Of a stretch of 12,747 nt of DNA, positions 1 through 6,436 are shown one piece after another; the stretch's first letter is position 1; every line of letters starts with the position of its first letter. This stretch comes from CAYUST01 sp041908765 (GTDB lineage: Bacteria; Patescibacteriota; Gracilibacteria; Absconditabacterales; Absconditicoccaceae). The position numbers were made by a program, and so were the translations under genes. The notes under the pieces were generated by a model. That model was not told where the DNA came from, ran no database searches, and saw only the letters and a program-made list of their open reading frames with translations. Location: NCBI GenBank assembly GCA_041908765.1, contig JAYREU010000030.1:1-12747 (forward strand). Direction: 5' to 3'.

Positions 1-43
1 CTACTCAGCGATGCACTACGGTACAGAACTGGTGGAGGAGTAA
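1..43 (+). CDS. 3' end of an unidentified protein (partial, truncated by window start)
   Basis: Only the last 13 codons are visible, reading YSAMHYGTELVEE and ending in TAA at 41-43, with a TAG directly behind it at 44-46. The reading is supported indirectly: the same 43 bases recur at 133-175, and the two differences between the copies are both synonymous (GCG/GCA Ala, GAA/GAG Glu), as expected for sequence that has been under coding selection. I do not recognise the protein from this short tail. No function is proposed. Confidence 0.5.
   Translation, partial: YSAMHYGTELVEE
1..43 (+). repeat. direct repeat, copy 1 of a 43-bp gene-end duplication
   Basis: Matches 133-175 at 41 of 43 positions with an exact offset of 132 bp (44 codons), so both copies share a reading frame. 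Homology stops just after the TAA stop on the 3' side. On the 5' side copy 1 runs off the window, so the full extent of the duplication cannot be seen. Confidence 0.85.
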
Positions 44-69
44 TAGATAATAGATTGTTATTTCTGAAT

Positions 70-115
70 CCCCGAAGCCGCTTGACGAGCAAAGCGAGGA
101 AAAGGCGGAGTGGGG
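70..115. other. imperfect hairpin element between the two repeat copies
   Basis: CCCC (70-73) can pair with GGGG (112-115), and CCGC (78-81) with GCGG (105-108), with small internal loops and an inner purine-rich segment. It is more GC-rich than its surroundings, has no T-tract and is not an obvious Rho-independent terminator. It could be a REP-like intergenic element or a remnant of the duplicated segment. In the frame of the repeat copies it reads through to copy 2 only if two TGA codons (65-67, 83-85) are Gly. Confidence 0.35.
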
Positions 116-132
116 GAGGAAAATAACTACAT

Positions 133-175
133 CTACTCAGCAATGCACTACGGTACAGAGCTGGTGGAGGAGTAA
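133..175 (+). repeat. direct repeat, copy 2 (gene-end remnant)
   Basis: Second copy of the 43-bp tail, again encoding YSAMHYGTELVEE and a TAA stop at 173-175. It is preceded in frame by codons for NNYI but has no convincing ATG after the TAA/TAG pair at 41-46; the only candidate start is a GTG at 110. It is best read as a partial duplication of the upstream gene's 3' end rather than a separate gene. The rest of 1-291 shows nothing except this repeat, the hairpin at 70-115 and the terminator at 206-254. Confidence 0.6.
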
Positions 176-205
176 AGAGAAGAAACTAGAATTTAGACTC
201 CAGAT

Positions 206-254
206 TCCAGATACAAAAAAAGAAGGAGTAGTTTTCCTTCTTTTTTTATCTGGA
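206..254. terminator. bidirectional Rho-independent terminator
   Basis: A 13-bp perfect stem (215-227 with 235-247; seven A, then GAAGGA on the left arm) has a 7-base loop. It extends outward by about 7 more pairs (206-212 with 248-254) after a 2-base bulge. A-runs on one side and T-runs on the other make it work in both directions. It lies between the + strand gene tail ending at 175 and the convergent M42 peptidase ending at 292. Confidence 0.85.
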
Positions 255-291
255 TTCTAGTTTCTGGACTCTAGAGTCTTTTTCCCAGGGG

Positions 292-1428
292 CTATACTTT
301 CAAATACGAAAAGCTTTGTCCTGCCTTCAATGAGGTGATGACAGCATACATCAAGTCGATGGTTTTTTCTACATCATGTTGCTGTACCATCTCAACGGTC
401 GTATGCATATATCTCAACGGGAGTGAAATAAGTGCAGAGGCGATACCATTTTGACTGTAGGCAAATGCGTCCGTATCGGTGCCGGTCCATCTCGAAGCAG
501 CGAGACGTTGGAAAGGAATTTTGTGCTTCGTCGCAACGGATTCTACAAAATCACGCAAGTTATTTTGGACGCTGGGACCTACAGAGAGCACAGGTCATAG
601 GCCACACTTGGTATCAGCATGTTTTCTTTTGTCTATCATAGGAGTAGAGGTGTCATGACAAACGTCCGTGATGATGGCAACATCGGGATTGAGTCTATGC
701 GCAATCATCTCTGCACCTCTGAGACCAATTTCTTCTTGGACGCTATTGACGATATGGAGGGTGAAGTCGAGATTTTTTTTGTTGAGCTTGAGGAGTCTTG
801 CAACCTGCGCGATCATAAATCCACCGGCTCTATTGTCGAGGGCCCTACCGACGAGGTAACGATTATTGAGCATCATAAATGGATCTGGATAGGTCACGAC
901 CGACCCGACTACGACGCCCATACTTTCTACTTCTTTTTTGCTCAGTGCACCGATATCTATAAAGAGTGATTCTACTTTGGGAGATTCTTCTTTGCCCAAG
1001 TCACGTGTATGAATGGCAGGTCGTCCAAAGACGCCCGTCACCGGTCATTTTTTGCCATGGATGAGGACTCTTTTGGCAGGAGCAATTTGATGATCGCTTC
1101 CTCAGTTGCGAATGACTGTGATAATACCATCATCAGCAATATAATTCACAAACCAACTAATCTCATCACAGTGTGCTTCGATGACCACTTTGTAGGCTTT
1201 GCCTGGATTGATCGTAGCGACGGCTGTCCCATAGGTATCTACCATGACTTCATCTACATAGGGTTTGATATAGTCGACCCATACCTGTTGTCCTGTCCAC
1301 TCAAATCAGGTAGGAGAAGGCATGTTGACGAGTTTTTCAAAGAATGCAATTTCAGGGGTACCTAGCTTAGTTCAACGGTGGGGAGTGGTTTTGGACGTTT
1401 TGGTTTGTGGCGTTTTTTTACTTGGCAT
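292..1428 (-). CDS. M42 family metallopeptidase (glutamyl aminopeptidase/deblocking aminopeptidase type), UGA-recoded
   Basis: A 378-residue cytosolic peptidase of the M42 (PepA/TET) family, which forms large assemblies that trim peptides from the N-terminus using two metal ions. It starts at ATG 1426-1428 and stops at TAG 292-294. The expected ligands are all visible: H86 in EAHCDE, D198 in RALDNRAG, the catalytic/ligand pair E232-E233 in QEEIGLRGA, D255, and H342 in RYMHTTVE. 'SPTGFE' near residue 40 and 'GTDTDAFA' are also typical. Five in-frame TGA codons (595, 1045, 1102, 1306, 1372) fall where Gly is expected, for example PSPT-G-FE and CGL-G-PV. Length is usual for the family. A Lys/Thr-rich stretch of about 20 residues precedes the conserved part, so a slightly shorter protein is possible. 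It is divergent from the mutase gene. The exact substrate preference cannot be read from the sequence. Confidence 0.93.
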
Positions 1429-1457
1429 CAATCTGTATGCAATAAATAAATACATGT

Positions 1458-1485
1458 ATTGTAGAAAAGTAGTACACAACTGCAA
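1458..1485 (-). promoter_or_regulatory. possible promoter for the M42 peptidase
   Basis: On the minus strand, TTGCAG (1480-1485) and TACAAT (1458-1463) are separated by 16 bases, about 30 bases before the ATG. The -10 is good and the -35 is weak. This is a plausible sigma-70-type promoter in a 117-bp divergent gap. Confidence 0.4.
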
Positions 1486-1514
1486 CTTGTACTTTATTTT
1501 TATCTTGCTTCACC

Positions 1515-1520
1515 TATAAT
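1515..1520 (+). promoter_or_regulatory. possible -10 box for the phosphomannomutase gene
   Basis: A perfect TATAAT lies 25 bases before the ATG at 1546, in the AT-rich gap between two divergent genes. No convincing -35 hexamer sits at 16-18 bases, so the call rests on the -10 alone. The leader has no Shine-Dalgarno sequence. Confidence 0.4.
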
Positions 1521-1545
1521 CAATTACTTTATGTTTCAGTAACAT

Positions 1546-2997
1546 ATGAAAACACCAGATTATAGCTCAGCTTTCAAAGCATATGATATTAGAGCACTTC
1601 GACATAATCCACTTGATGAATCATTTTTTTATGCGTTCTGATATAATATAGGCAAACATTTGATCGAGCGTTATGGCGAGCAAGCGTCACTCGTTTTCGG
1701 TGCAGATAGTAGAGAAGAGAATACACAGATTATCTATCGGTTTCTCAAAGGTGTTGCCTTGGCAGGGAAGGTAGCATGCGTGAATGCAGGCCTTCCTGTG
1801 GAATCTGCACCAGGACAAACGCATCCCTGGGGATGTTGTAGTACGGCTATGCTCTATCGAATTGCAAGAGAGCAGTTTTCTTTGGGAATTGCATTCACTG
1901 CGTCTCACAACCCTGTGGGATATGTCTGATGCAAGGTGGTAGATCAGTCTGGACAATTACTGCCTACTAGTGTCTTGGCAGAGCTCATGACGGATTATCC
2001 AGAACTTCCCACATATGATGCACATGAATTTGAACAGTTACTTATCTCCACACATCATCGCCAACATCCCTTGGGAGAACGTGTTTTGGCACGTGCACAT
2101 GATATGCAGACACTCGTGTGGTCCTATGCCAAGGACTTGCAACAGCATGCGACTATCGTGATCGACTGTGCGGGTGGTGCTGCATGCGCATATGAGAAGC
2201 AATTCTTGATGTCACTGTCATCGCAACTTCCGCTGACGTTCTTGTTGATAAATACGCACGTAGATGCGTTTTTCACTGAGCATGGGACGGATACTACCGA
2301 TCCCAAAAACTACCACCAGTTGTGATCGGAGGTAGAAGAGGTGTGAGCATTGTTTGGTGCGATGTTTGATGGAGATGCAGATAGACTGGGGTGTGTAGAT
2401 GAAAAAGGAAAGTACATTCCTGGAGATATCTTGGCGGTGTGACTCACTGAAGAGCTCCTCCGTCATGCACCTCAAGGCAAAACCATCGTATATGATATCT
2501 CATGTACCCATGCATTACCTGCGTGCATCACGCGTCTAGGAGGTAAAGCAGTACCCAGTCCTATTGGCCATAAACATATCAAAAAGTTATTTGACGAGCA
2601 CGATGCGCTAGCTGGTATTGAATTGAGTGGCCATCTCTGTTTTGCACAGACGCATGGGCATGAGTCACCACTTTTGGCATTGTTGTTGGTGGTCAAGTGA
2701 GCTTGTGATCAGCCTACAATGAGTAGTTGGCTGACAAAATTAGTCCCTACCTACAAGCCTGCTTTGGTCAATCTCCATGTAGCGGATGCACAGCTTGCAA
2801 TACAGACCATTCAGTCACAGTTTGTACATCTTCCCCAAGATCTCACTGATGGTATCAAAGTACTTGGGCCAGATCGATGGTTTTTGGTCAGAGCATCCAA
2901 TACAGAACCGGTGATCAGAGTATATATTGAAGCACCAGATCAAACACAGTATGATCGTTTATTTGCATTGCTCCAAGAAGCATTACGTGAAGACTAG
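1546..2997 (+). CDS. manB: phosphomannomutase/phosphoglucomutase, UGA-recoded
   Basis: A 483-residue alpha-D-phosphohexomutase interconverting hexose 6- and 1-phosphates, feeding sugar-nucleotide and surface-polysaccharide synthesis. All four active-site loops of the family are present in order: the phosphoserine loop TASHNP (S120), the metal loop DGDADR (D275, D277, D279, R280), the sugar-binding loop ELSGH (E359, S361) and the phosphate-binding loop RASNTEP (from R449). The reading frame is continuous only if six TGA codons (1639, 1927, 2323, 2344, 2440, 2698) are translated. The one at 1927 gives SHNPVGYV-G-CK, matching the conserved Gly after SHNP, and that at 2344 lies just before the metal loop. 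The stop is TAG 2995-2997. Length is typical (450-480). The ATG at 1546 is the first in frame after an upstream TAA. PMM, PGM and phosphoglucosamine mutase are hard to separate by motif; the Glu-x-Ser-Gly-His loop favours PMM/PGM over GlmM. Confidence 0.92.
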
Positions 2998-3022
2998 GAG
3001 TAATGAGGTTTTTGAATATGCG

Positions 3023-3049
3023 AAAAAAGGAGCCGAAGCTCCTTTTTTT
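3023..3049. terminator. bidirectional Rho-independent terminator
   Basis: The stem AAAAAAGGAGC (3023-3033) pairs with GCTCCTTTTTT (3038-3048) around a 4-base loop. On the minus strand the loop is C(UUCG)G, an exceptionally stable tetraloop, followed by a T-run. It ends the WxL-like gene (minus) and, from the other side, the mutase gene (plus). Confidence 0.9.
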
Positions 3050-3054
3050 GTTGT

Positions 3055-3068
3055 CTAGCCGAAGCTAG
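3055..3068 (-). terminator. second UUCG-tetraloop hairpin directly after the WxL-like gene
   Basis: CTAGC (3055-3059) and GCTAG (3064-3068) form a 5-bp stem; read from the minus strand the loop is UUCG. It lies a few bases after the stop codon at 3075-3077 and ahead of the main terminator. It has no T-tract of its own, so it is more likely an mRNA 3'-end stabiliser or an accessory terminator hairpin. Confidence 0.5.
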
Positions 3069-3074
3069 CTACTC

Positions 3075-3638
3075 TTAATTTTCGTAGAGTGTGTAGACCA
3101 ATGTTCCTGTGTAGGTACCAACTGCTGTCCATGCAGGAATCAATACTTGCATGTTTGGCAAGGTGCCATAGTGTCCAACTACACCGAAGTTAGCAGCAGT
3201 ATCTCTCTTGATAAGAGTTCTTGCAGCATCGAGTGATTGGAACGCAATCATACCATTGTGAACTACTACTCTTGGGTTAGTTGTACCAGTGATAACAGTG
3301 ACACCAGTTGTAGTTGTGCTCATTGCTACATTCTCATCATTGATTGTTGCTCCACCAGGACCTACCAAGTTACCACTCATTTGAACGGTTGTGTAGTATC
3401 CACTGTTGTTACCTTTCAAGTCTTCGACTGAGAAGTAGCTAGTGAACGCTCCAGTCACGGTTTGAGCAGAAGAGGAGACCGTGTAGTTACCGAAGTCGAA
3501 CGCACCTGTAGAGAAGATCGAAACCGTCCCAGGCAACAATTCCACTTCAACGATTGTATTGAGTTGCGCAGACGCAAAACCTACAACCGTAGTGACACCT
3601 GCTACGAGAGCAAGGGCGCCTAATGATTTTTTAAACAT
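3075..3638 (-). CDS. small secreted WxL-like surface protein
   Basis: A 187-residue exported protein. The start is placed at ATG 3636-3638 because it gives a clean signal peptide (MFKKSLGALALVAGVT..., cleavage probably after FASA) and lies about 30 bases behind a consensus promoter; an upstream in-frame ATG would put non-signal residues in front. The mature part is Thr/Val/Gly-rich and almost Cys-free, predicted all-beta. 'FSVEDLKGNNSGYYTTVQ' in the middle and the ending 'VGTYTGTLVYTLYEN' resemble WxL surface-domain proteins of Firmicutes (D-x-RG...GW, and GtYtatLTWTL at the end), but the Trp residues are replaced (YTL for WTL). A DUF916-like gene two genes upstream strengthens this reading. 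No LPXTG or C-terminal membrane segment is present. Twenty-one glycines, none UGA. Alternatives are another S-layer or pilin-like beta-sandwich protein. Confidence 0.65.
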   Translation of the reverse strand: MFKKSLGALALVAGVTTVVGFASAQLNTIVEVELLPGTVSIFSTGAFDFGNYTVSSSAQTVTGAFTSYFSVEDLKGNNSGYYTTVQMSGNLVGPGGATINDENVAMSTTTTGVTVITGTTNPRVVVHNGMIAFQSLDAARTLIKRDTAANFGVVGHYGTLPNMQVLIPAWTAVGTYTGTLVYTLYEN

Positions 3639-3669
3639 GTGTTTTTGTTTACAAAATAAATACATAATC

Positions 3670-3698
3670 ATTATATATACTTTTTTCTTAAATGTCAA
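3670..3698 (-). promoter_or_regulatory. perfect consensus promoter of the WxL-like gene, nested in the preceding gene
   Basis: On the minus strand TTGACA (3693-3698), 17 bases, then TATAAT (3670-3675): an exact sigma-70 consensus with optimal spacing, preceded by A/T tracts that could be an UP element. The expected start of transcription gives a leader of about 25 bases before ATG 3638. The boxes overlap the last codons of the upstream gene: its stop TAA (3671-3673) is part of the -10, and its last UGA-glycine codon (3695-3697) is part of the -35. Confidence 0.9.
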
Positions 3699-5029
3699 AT
3701 TTTTACATGATAAAAATGAATTTTGTCACAAAAAAGTAATCTATAGCGAACCCGTTCAACATCAAAGCCCAAAATGCCAAAAATGAGTATCAGGCCCAAA
3801 TAACGGACATGTATGAGGTATTCTAGGGCTTCATACAGAGAAGTTGTGCTGAAACGAGGTGGAAGTTGCCTAATCAGGAGAATGAGTGTATTATACGGGT
3901 CATATGCGGCATTATGCTCAGGAATATCCCCAATTTGAGGTAAAATCGTTAATTGTGGAAAGAAATCTAACGGATAGGGTGCATTTTTGAGCTTTTCTTT
4001 GAGTTTTGCTGCTTGACGTTGTGCTGGAGTGAGGACTTTGGATGCATATATAGGTGGCTGATCATTGGCAAACGGCAACCAGTCACTCCACCAAGGGGCA
4101 GCAAGATGTTCTGGTACTGCCTCTTCTAGTGGGTTATCCTCAAAAAGGTCTTCTTCAAGGAGTGGTTCCTCAGGCAGTGCTTCCTCGGGAGGAAGCTCGT
4201 CAGTCGGTTCATCTAGAGGAGGCGTCTCTTCTTCGTAAATAGTATCATCTGGTTCCTCAGGAGGGTCTTTCTCTTTTTTGGGCTTCACGGGGCGAGTTCA
4301 GCCATCAGCATCTAGGTTGTAGTAGAAGAATCCAGGTGTGCTTGCTAATTCATTTCCTACGCAATCAAGTACTTCTAGATACCAAAAAATAATATGCTCA
4401 TCTTCTCGGATATCATCATCATCCAAGAGTATACTTGTGCCTGTTGTGAGATAACTCAAGGCAGTACTAAAACTAGGTTCAGGTGCTATGACCAATCTAT
4501 ATGAAACAGGTAGATCGTCCGTTACACCTGACCATACAAACCAAACGGTGTCATTTCTCAGAGTTCTTGGTCTTTGTGTCGTCAAAGGTCAGGCAGGAGG
4601 TGTTTCATCTATCGTGAAGAAACGCGGAGTTGTATTAAACCACTCTGTGTTGCGCATCAATTGTGCTCTGAGGGTATGACCTGTTTGTCCAGTGAGAAAA
4701 TCTACAGAAACTTGCGTAGTTCATCAACTGAGTATACTACCTGTAGTTGCTACTACCATGGAACCACTCAAGGTGAAAGTAACCGGTGCAGTGGCAGTCA
4801 ATTCTACGATTGTGCCTGTATAATTGATGTACTGTATACCAGACAAAAGACACTGAGGACTGACTAAAGAGAGTTCACCACTATAGGTATTCGATAAGGT
4901 GAGGCTAATAGTAGTTGTACGTTGTTGTGCTGCTCAAACGCTCAGTGTCGTCAAACACAAAATACTTCCCAAGAGCATTCCAATGCCCGATTTTGATGAA
5001 AGAAGAGGAGATGCGTTCGGGAAGTACAT
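3671..5029 (-). CDS. exported, membrane-anchored surface protein with Ig-like domain, acidic Pro-rich stalk and LG[FY]DV..VRYR C-terminus; UGA-recoded
   Basis: A 452-residue protein of no recognised family. ATG 5027-5029 gives an N-terminal hydrophobic segment (GMLLGSILCLTTLSVGAA) acting as a signal peptide. A Thr/Ser-rich beta region follows, then a FnIII/Ig-like domain at about 145-240 (TPP at its start; Y-x-L-x-I and WYLEVLD-x-x-GN at its end). Next comes an acidic Pro/Glu/Asp-rich stalk at about 253-310, a linker, a membrane segment near 405-421 and a short basic tail. The end of the segment reads ILGFDVERVRYRLLF and matches the C-terminus of the DUF4215 protein at 10081-12156. Six in-frame TGA codons (4934, 4724, 4721, 4589, 4298, 3695), two of them adjacent. 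The TGA at 3695 is read through, and the true stop is TAA 3671-3673. It starts 51 bases after the DUF916-like gene, probably in the same transcript. Confidence 0.8.
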
Positions 5030-5080
5030 TATGTTTTGGTTTGAAAAGGTCACAAAGGAGGAGGGGACTACAGACTTCGT

Positions 5081-6223
5081 TTATGCAGCGCTCTTGCGGC
5101 GAGGAGTAGTTTTGGTGGTAGTTGTTTTCGCAGGAGCTTTTTTTACAGGAGTTTTCTTAGCGACTGCCTTTTTCGCAGGAGCTTTTTTGGTTGCAGTCTT
5201 TTTTGTCCCGTGTGCATACTTACTTTTGCCAACTAATGAGATAATGATAAGGAGGAGCAACAATCCACCTACGCTTCCTATCAAGATCCAAGGCATGAGC
5301 ATAAATGATGCTTGAGTAATAATTTGTTTTGGCGTTTTCATATCTTCTGTTACACTCGGGAGATCAAAGTCGAAGAGAGGAGTATGTGTTGCTTGTAAAG
5401 CGAGTTGGATATTACCTTTGTACCAAGGTAGTTGTGTTTTATCTAGTATGAACGTGAAGGTTGCTTCTTGTTTGGGGAGTACTTTTCTCGTTTGCTCAGG
5501 CAATGCAGTTTGCGTGAAATATCCAGCAACGGTACCTACTACTTTGATTTCTTGTGAAATATTACCAACATTTTTGTAGGTGACGTTTGCGACGTACTCT
5601 TTGGTGCCTAGGTCTTGATAGATAGCAACACTGGGGTTATCTGAGAGGTTGGTATAAATCTCATTTGCTGCTTGTGGAACAAGCTCAACACCCAATTCTA
5701 CCGTACCATCAACAAGCACATCAACGAAATTAGCTCTACGTGTTTGAATGGTAAACATATTTCCTTCAGCTTGTGCAGGAGCGTCTGAAATAATTTGTGA
5801 AGTGACACATCCATAGTTCATACCAGCCATGCCATCGGGGAAGGTAGCAGTAGCATTGACTTTGATGGTTTGTTGTGCAGGAATTTCAAAGGTGTCTTGC
5901 TCCAAGGTAACGTATTGTCCAAACTGTGTTTTCACACCTTCTGGCTGACATGCTTTCTTTTGATCACTGTCAGCAGTGACCGTACCATCTACAAAGTTGA
6001 TAGACATTTTGAGTGGCTGATTCCCTTTGTTGCTCAAAAACATACAAATATCAGTAGGTACACCCGTTTTGGTTTTGAGTTGTAGTGATTTGGTGCCTTG
6101 GGGAGCATCAGGATCATTACAAAATGCCACAGAAATGTCTCCAAGATCTACTTCTTGAGCAAGCACTTGCCCAAAACCAGAAATGAAAAGCAGTACTGCT
6201 AAAAAGAGAGAGAGGTTCTTCAT
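5081..6223 (-). CDS. DUF916-like exported membrane protein with histone-H1-like lysine-rich tail
   Basis: A 380-residue protein starting at ATG 6221-6223, chosen because it yields a textbook signal peptide (MKNLSLFLAVLLFISGFG..., cleavage after VLA). The ectodomain has two beta-sandwich-like parts. The first (about 25-190) contains 'TDICMFLSNKGNQPLKMSINFVDG', typical of DUF916-type WxL-interacting proteins; the second (about 215-300) contains 'ATFTFILDKTQLPWYKGN', comparable to DUF3324. A single membrane segment (about 307-332, MLMPWILIGSVGGLLLLLII) follows, as in that family. The last 48 residues form a cytoplasmic tail of Lys/Ala/Pro/Thr repeats (KKAPAKK, KKTPVKK, KKAPAK). Three or four Cys are in the ectodomain. 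About 25 glycines, no UGA. In Firmicutes such proteins tether WxL proteins to the surface, and a WxL-like gene lies in this cluster. Family assignment is by eye. Confidence 0.7.
   Translation of the reverse strand: MKNLSLFLAVLLFISGFGQVLAQEVDLGDISVAFCNDPDAPQGTKSLQLKTKTGVPTDICMFLSNKGNQPLKMSINFVDGTVTADSDQKKACQPEGVKTQFGQYVTLEQDTFEIPAQQTIKVNATATFPDGMAGMNYGCVTSQIISDAPAQAEGNMFTIQTRRANFVDVLVDGTVELGVELVPQAANEIYTNLSDNPSVAIYQDLGTKEYVANVTYKNVGNISQEIKVVGTVAGYFTQTALPEQTRKVLPKQEATFTFILDKTQLPWYKGNIQLALQATHTPLFDFDLPSVTEDMKTPKQIITQASFMLMPWILIGSVGGLLLLLIIISLVGKSKYAHGTKKTATKKAPAKKAVAKKTPVKKAPAKTTTTKTTPRRKSAA
5125..5188 (-). repeat. short direct repeats encoding the Lys/Ala-rich tail
   Basis: A 19-base unit (TTTTCGCAGGAGCTTTTTT on the plus strand) occurs at 5125-5143 and again at 5170-5188, with a degenerate relative (acaggagttttctta) between them. 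These encode the KKAPAKK-type repeats of the DUF916-like protein tail and are a likely site of repeat-number variation. Confidence 0.75.
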
Positions 6224-6257
6224 ATCACGATGGAGAAACAAAATAAAAGTTATCCAA

Positions 6258-6286
6258 AGTATATAAAAAATGCAGATATAATGCAA
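6258..6286 (-). promoter_or_regulatory. promoter of the surface-protein cluster
   Basis: On the minus strand TTGCAT (6281-6286), 17 bases, TATACT (6258-6263), about 35 bases before ATG 6223. One mismatch in the -10 and three in the -35, with ideal spacing. It would drive the DUF916-like gene and, through the 51-base gap, the Ig-like anchored gene. It sits in the 213-bp divergent region 6224-6436, whose other half is the AT-rich leader of the HYR/dockerin gene; no clear promoter was found for that gene. Confidence 0.6.
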
Positions 6287-6436
6287 TTATTTGCCTAATT
6301 TTGCCGACTTGGAGCCAAAAATTATCCTCCTATTTTCTCCAAAACAGAAAAATACTATTGCTTTCTTGTAAATAGTATGTATGTATTACTTTCCGCGTAA
6401 TCTTTAACATTCCCAAACTAAAAAATTTAAAAATTT

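Noticed and set aside
1546..2997. Mutase and neighbours as pseudogenes broken by stop codons
   Set aside because: All interruptions are TGA only, never TAA/TAG or frameshifts, every catalytic motif is intact, and the TGA positions match conserved glycines.
3695..3697. TGA as the stop of the Ig-like surface gene
   Set aside because: TGA is sense in this genome; the first TAA in frame is at 3671-3673.
3639..3698. Upstream start for the WxL-like protein at 3698
   Set aside because: It would begin inside the -35 box of the gene's own promoter and bury the signal peptide; ATG 3638 fits both promoter and signal peptide.
3075..6223. LPXTG sortase signals in the surface cluster
   Set aside because: No LPxTG-like motif followed by a hydrophobic segment and basic tail was found in any of the three proteins.
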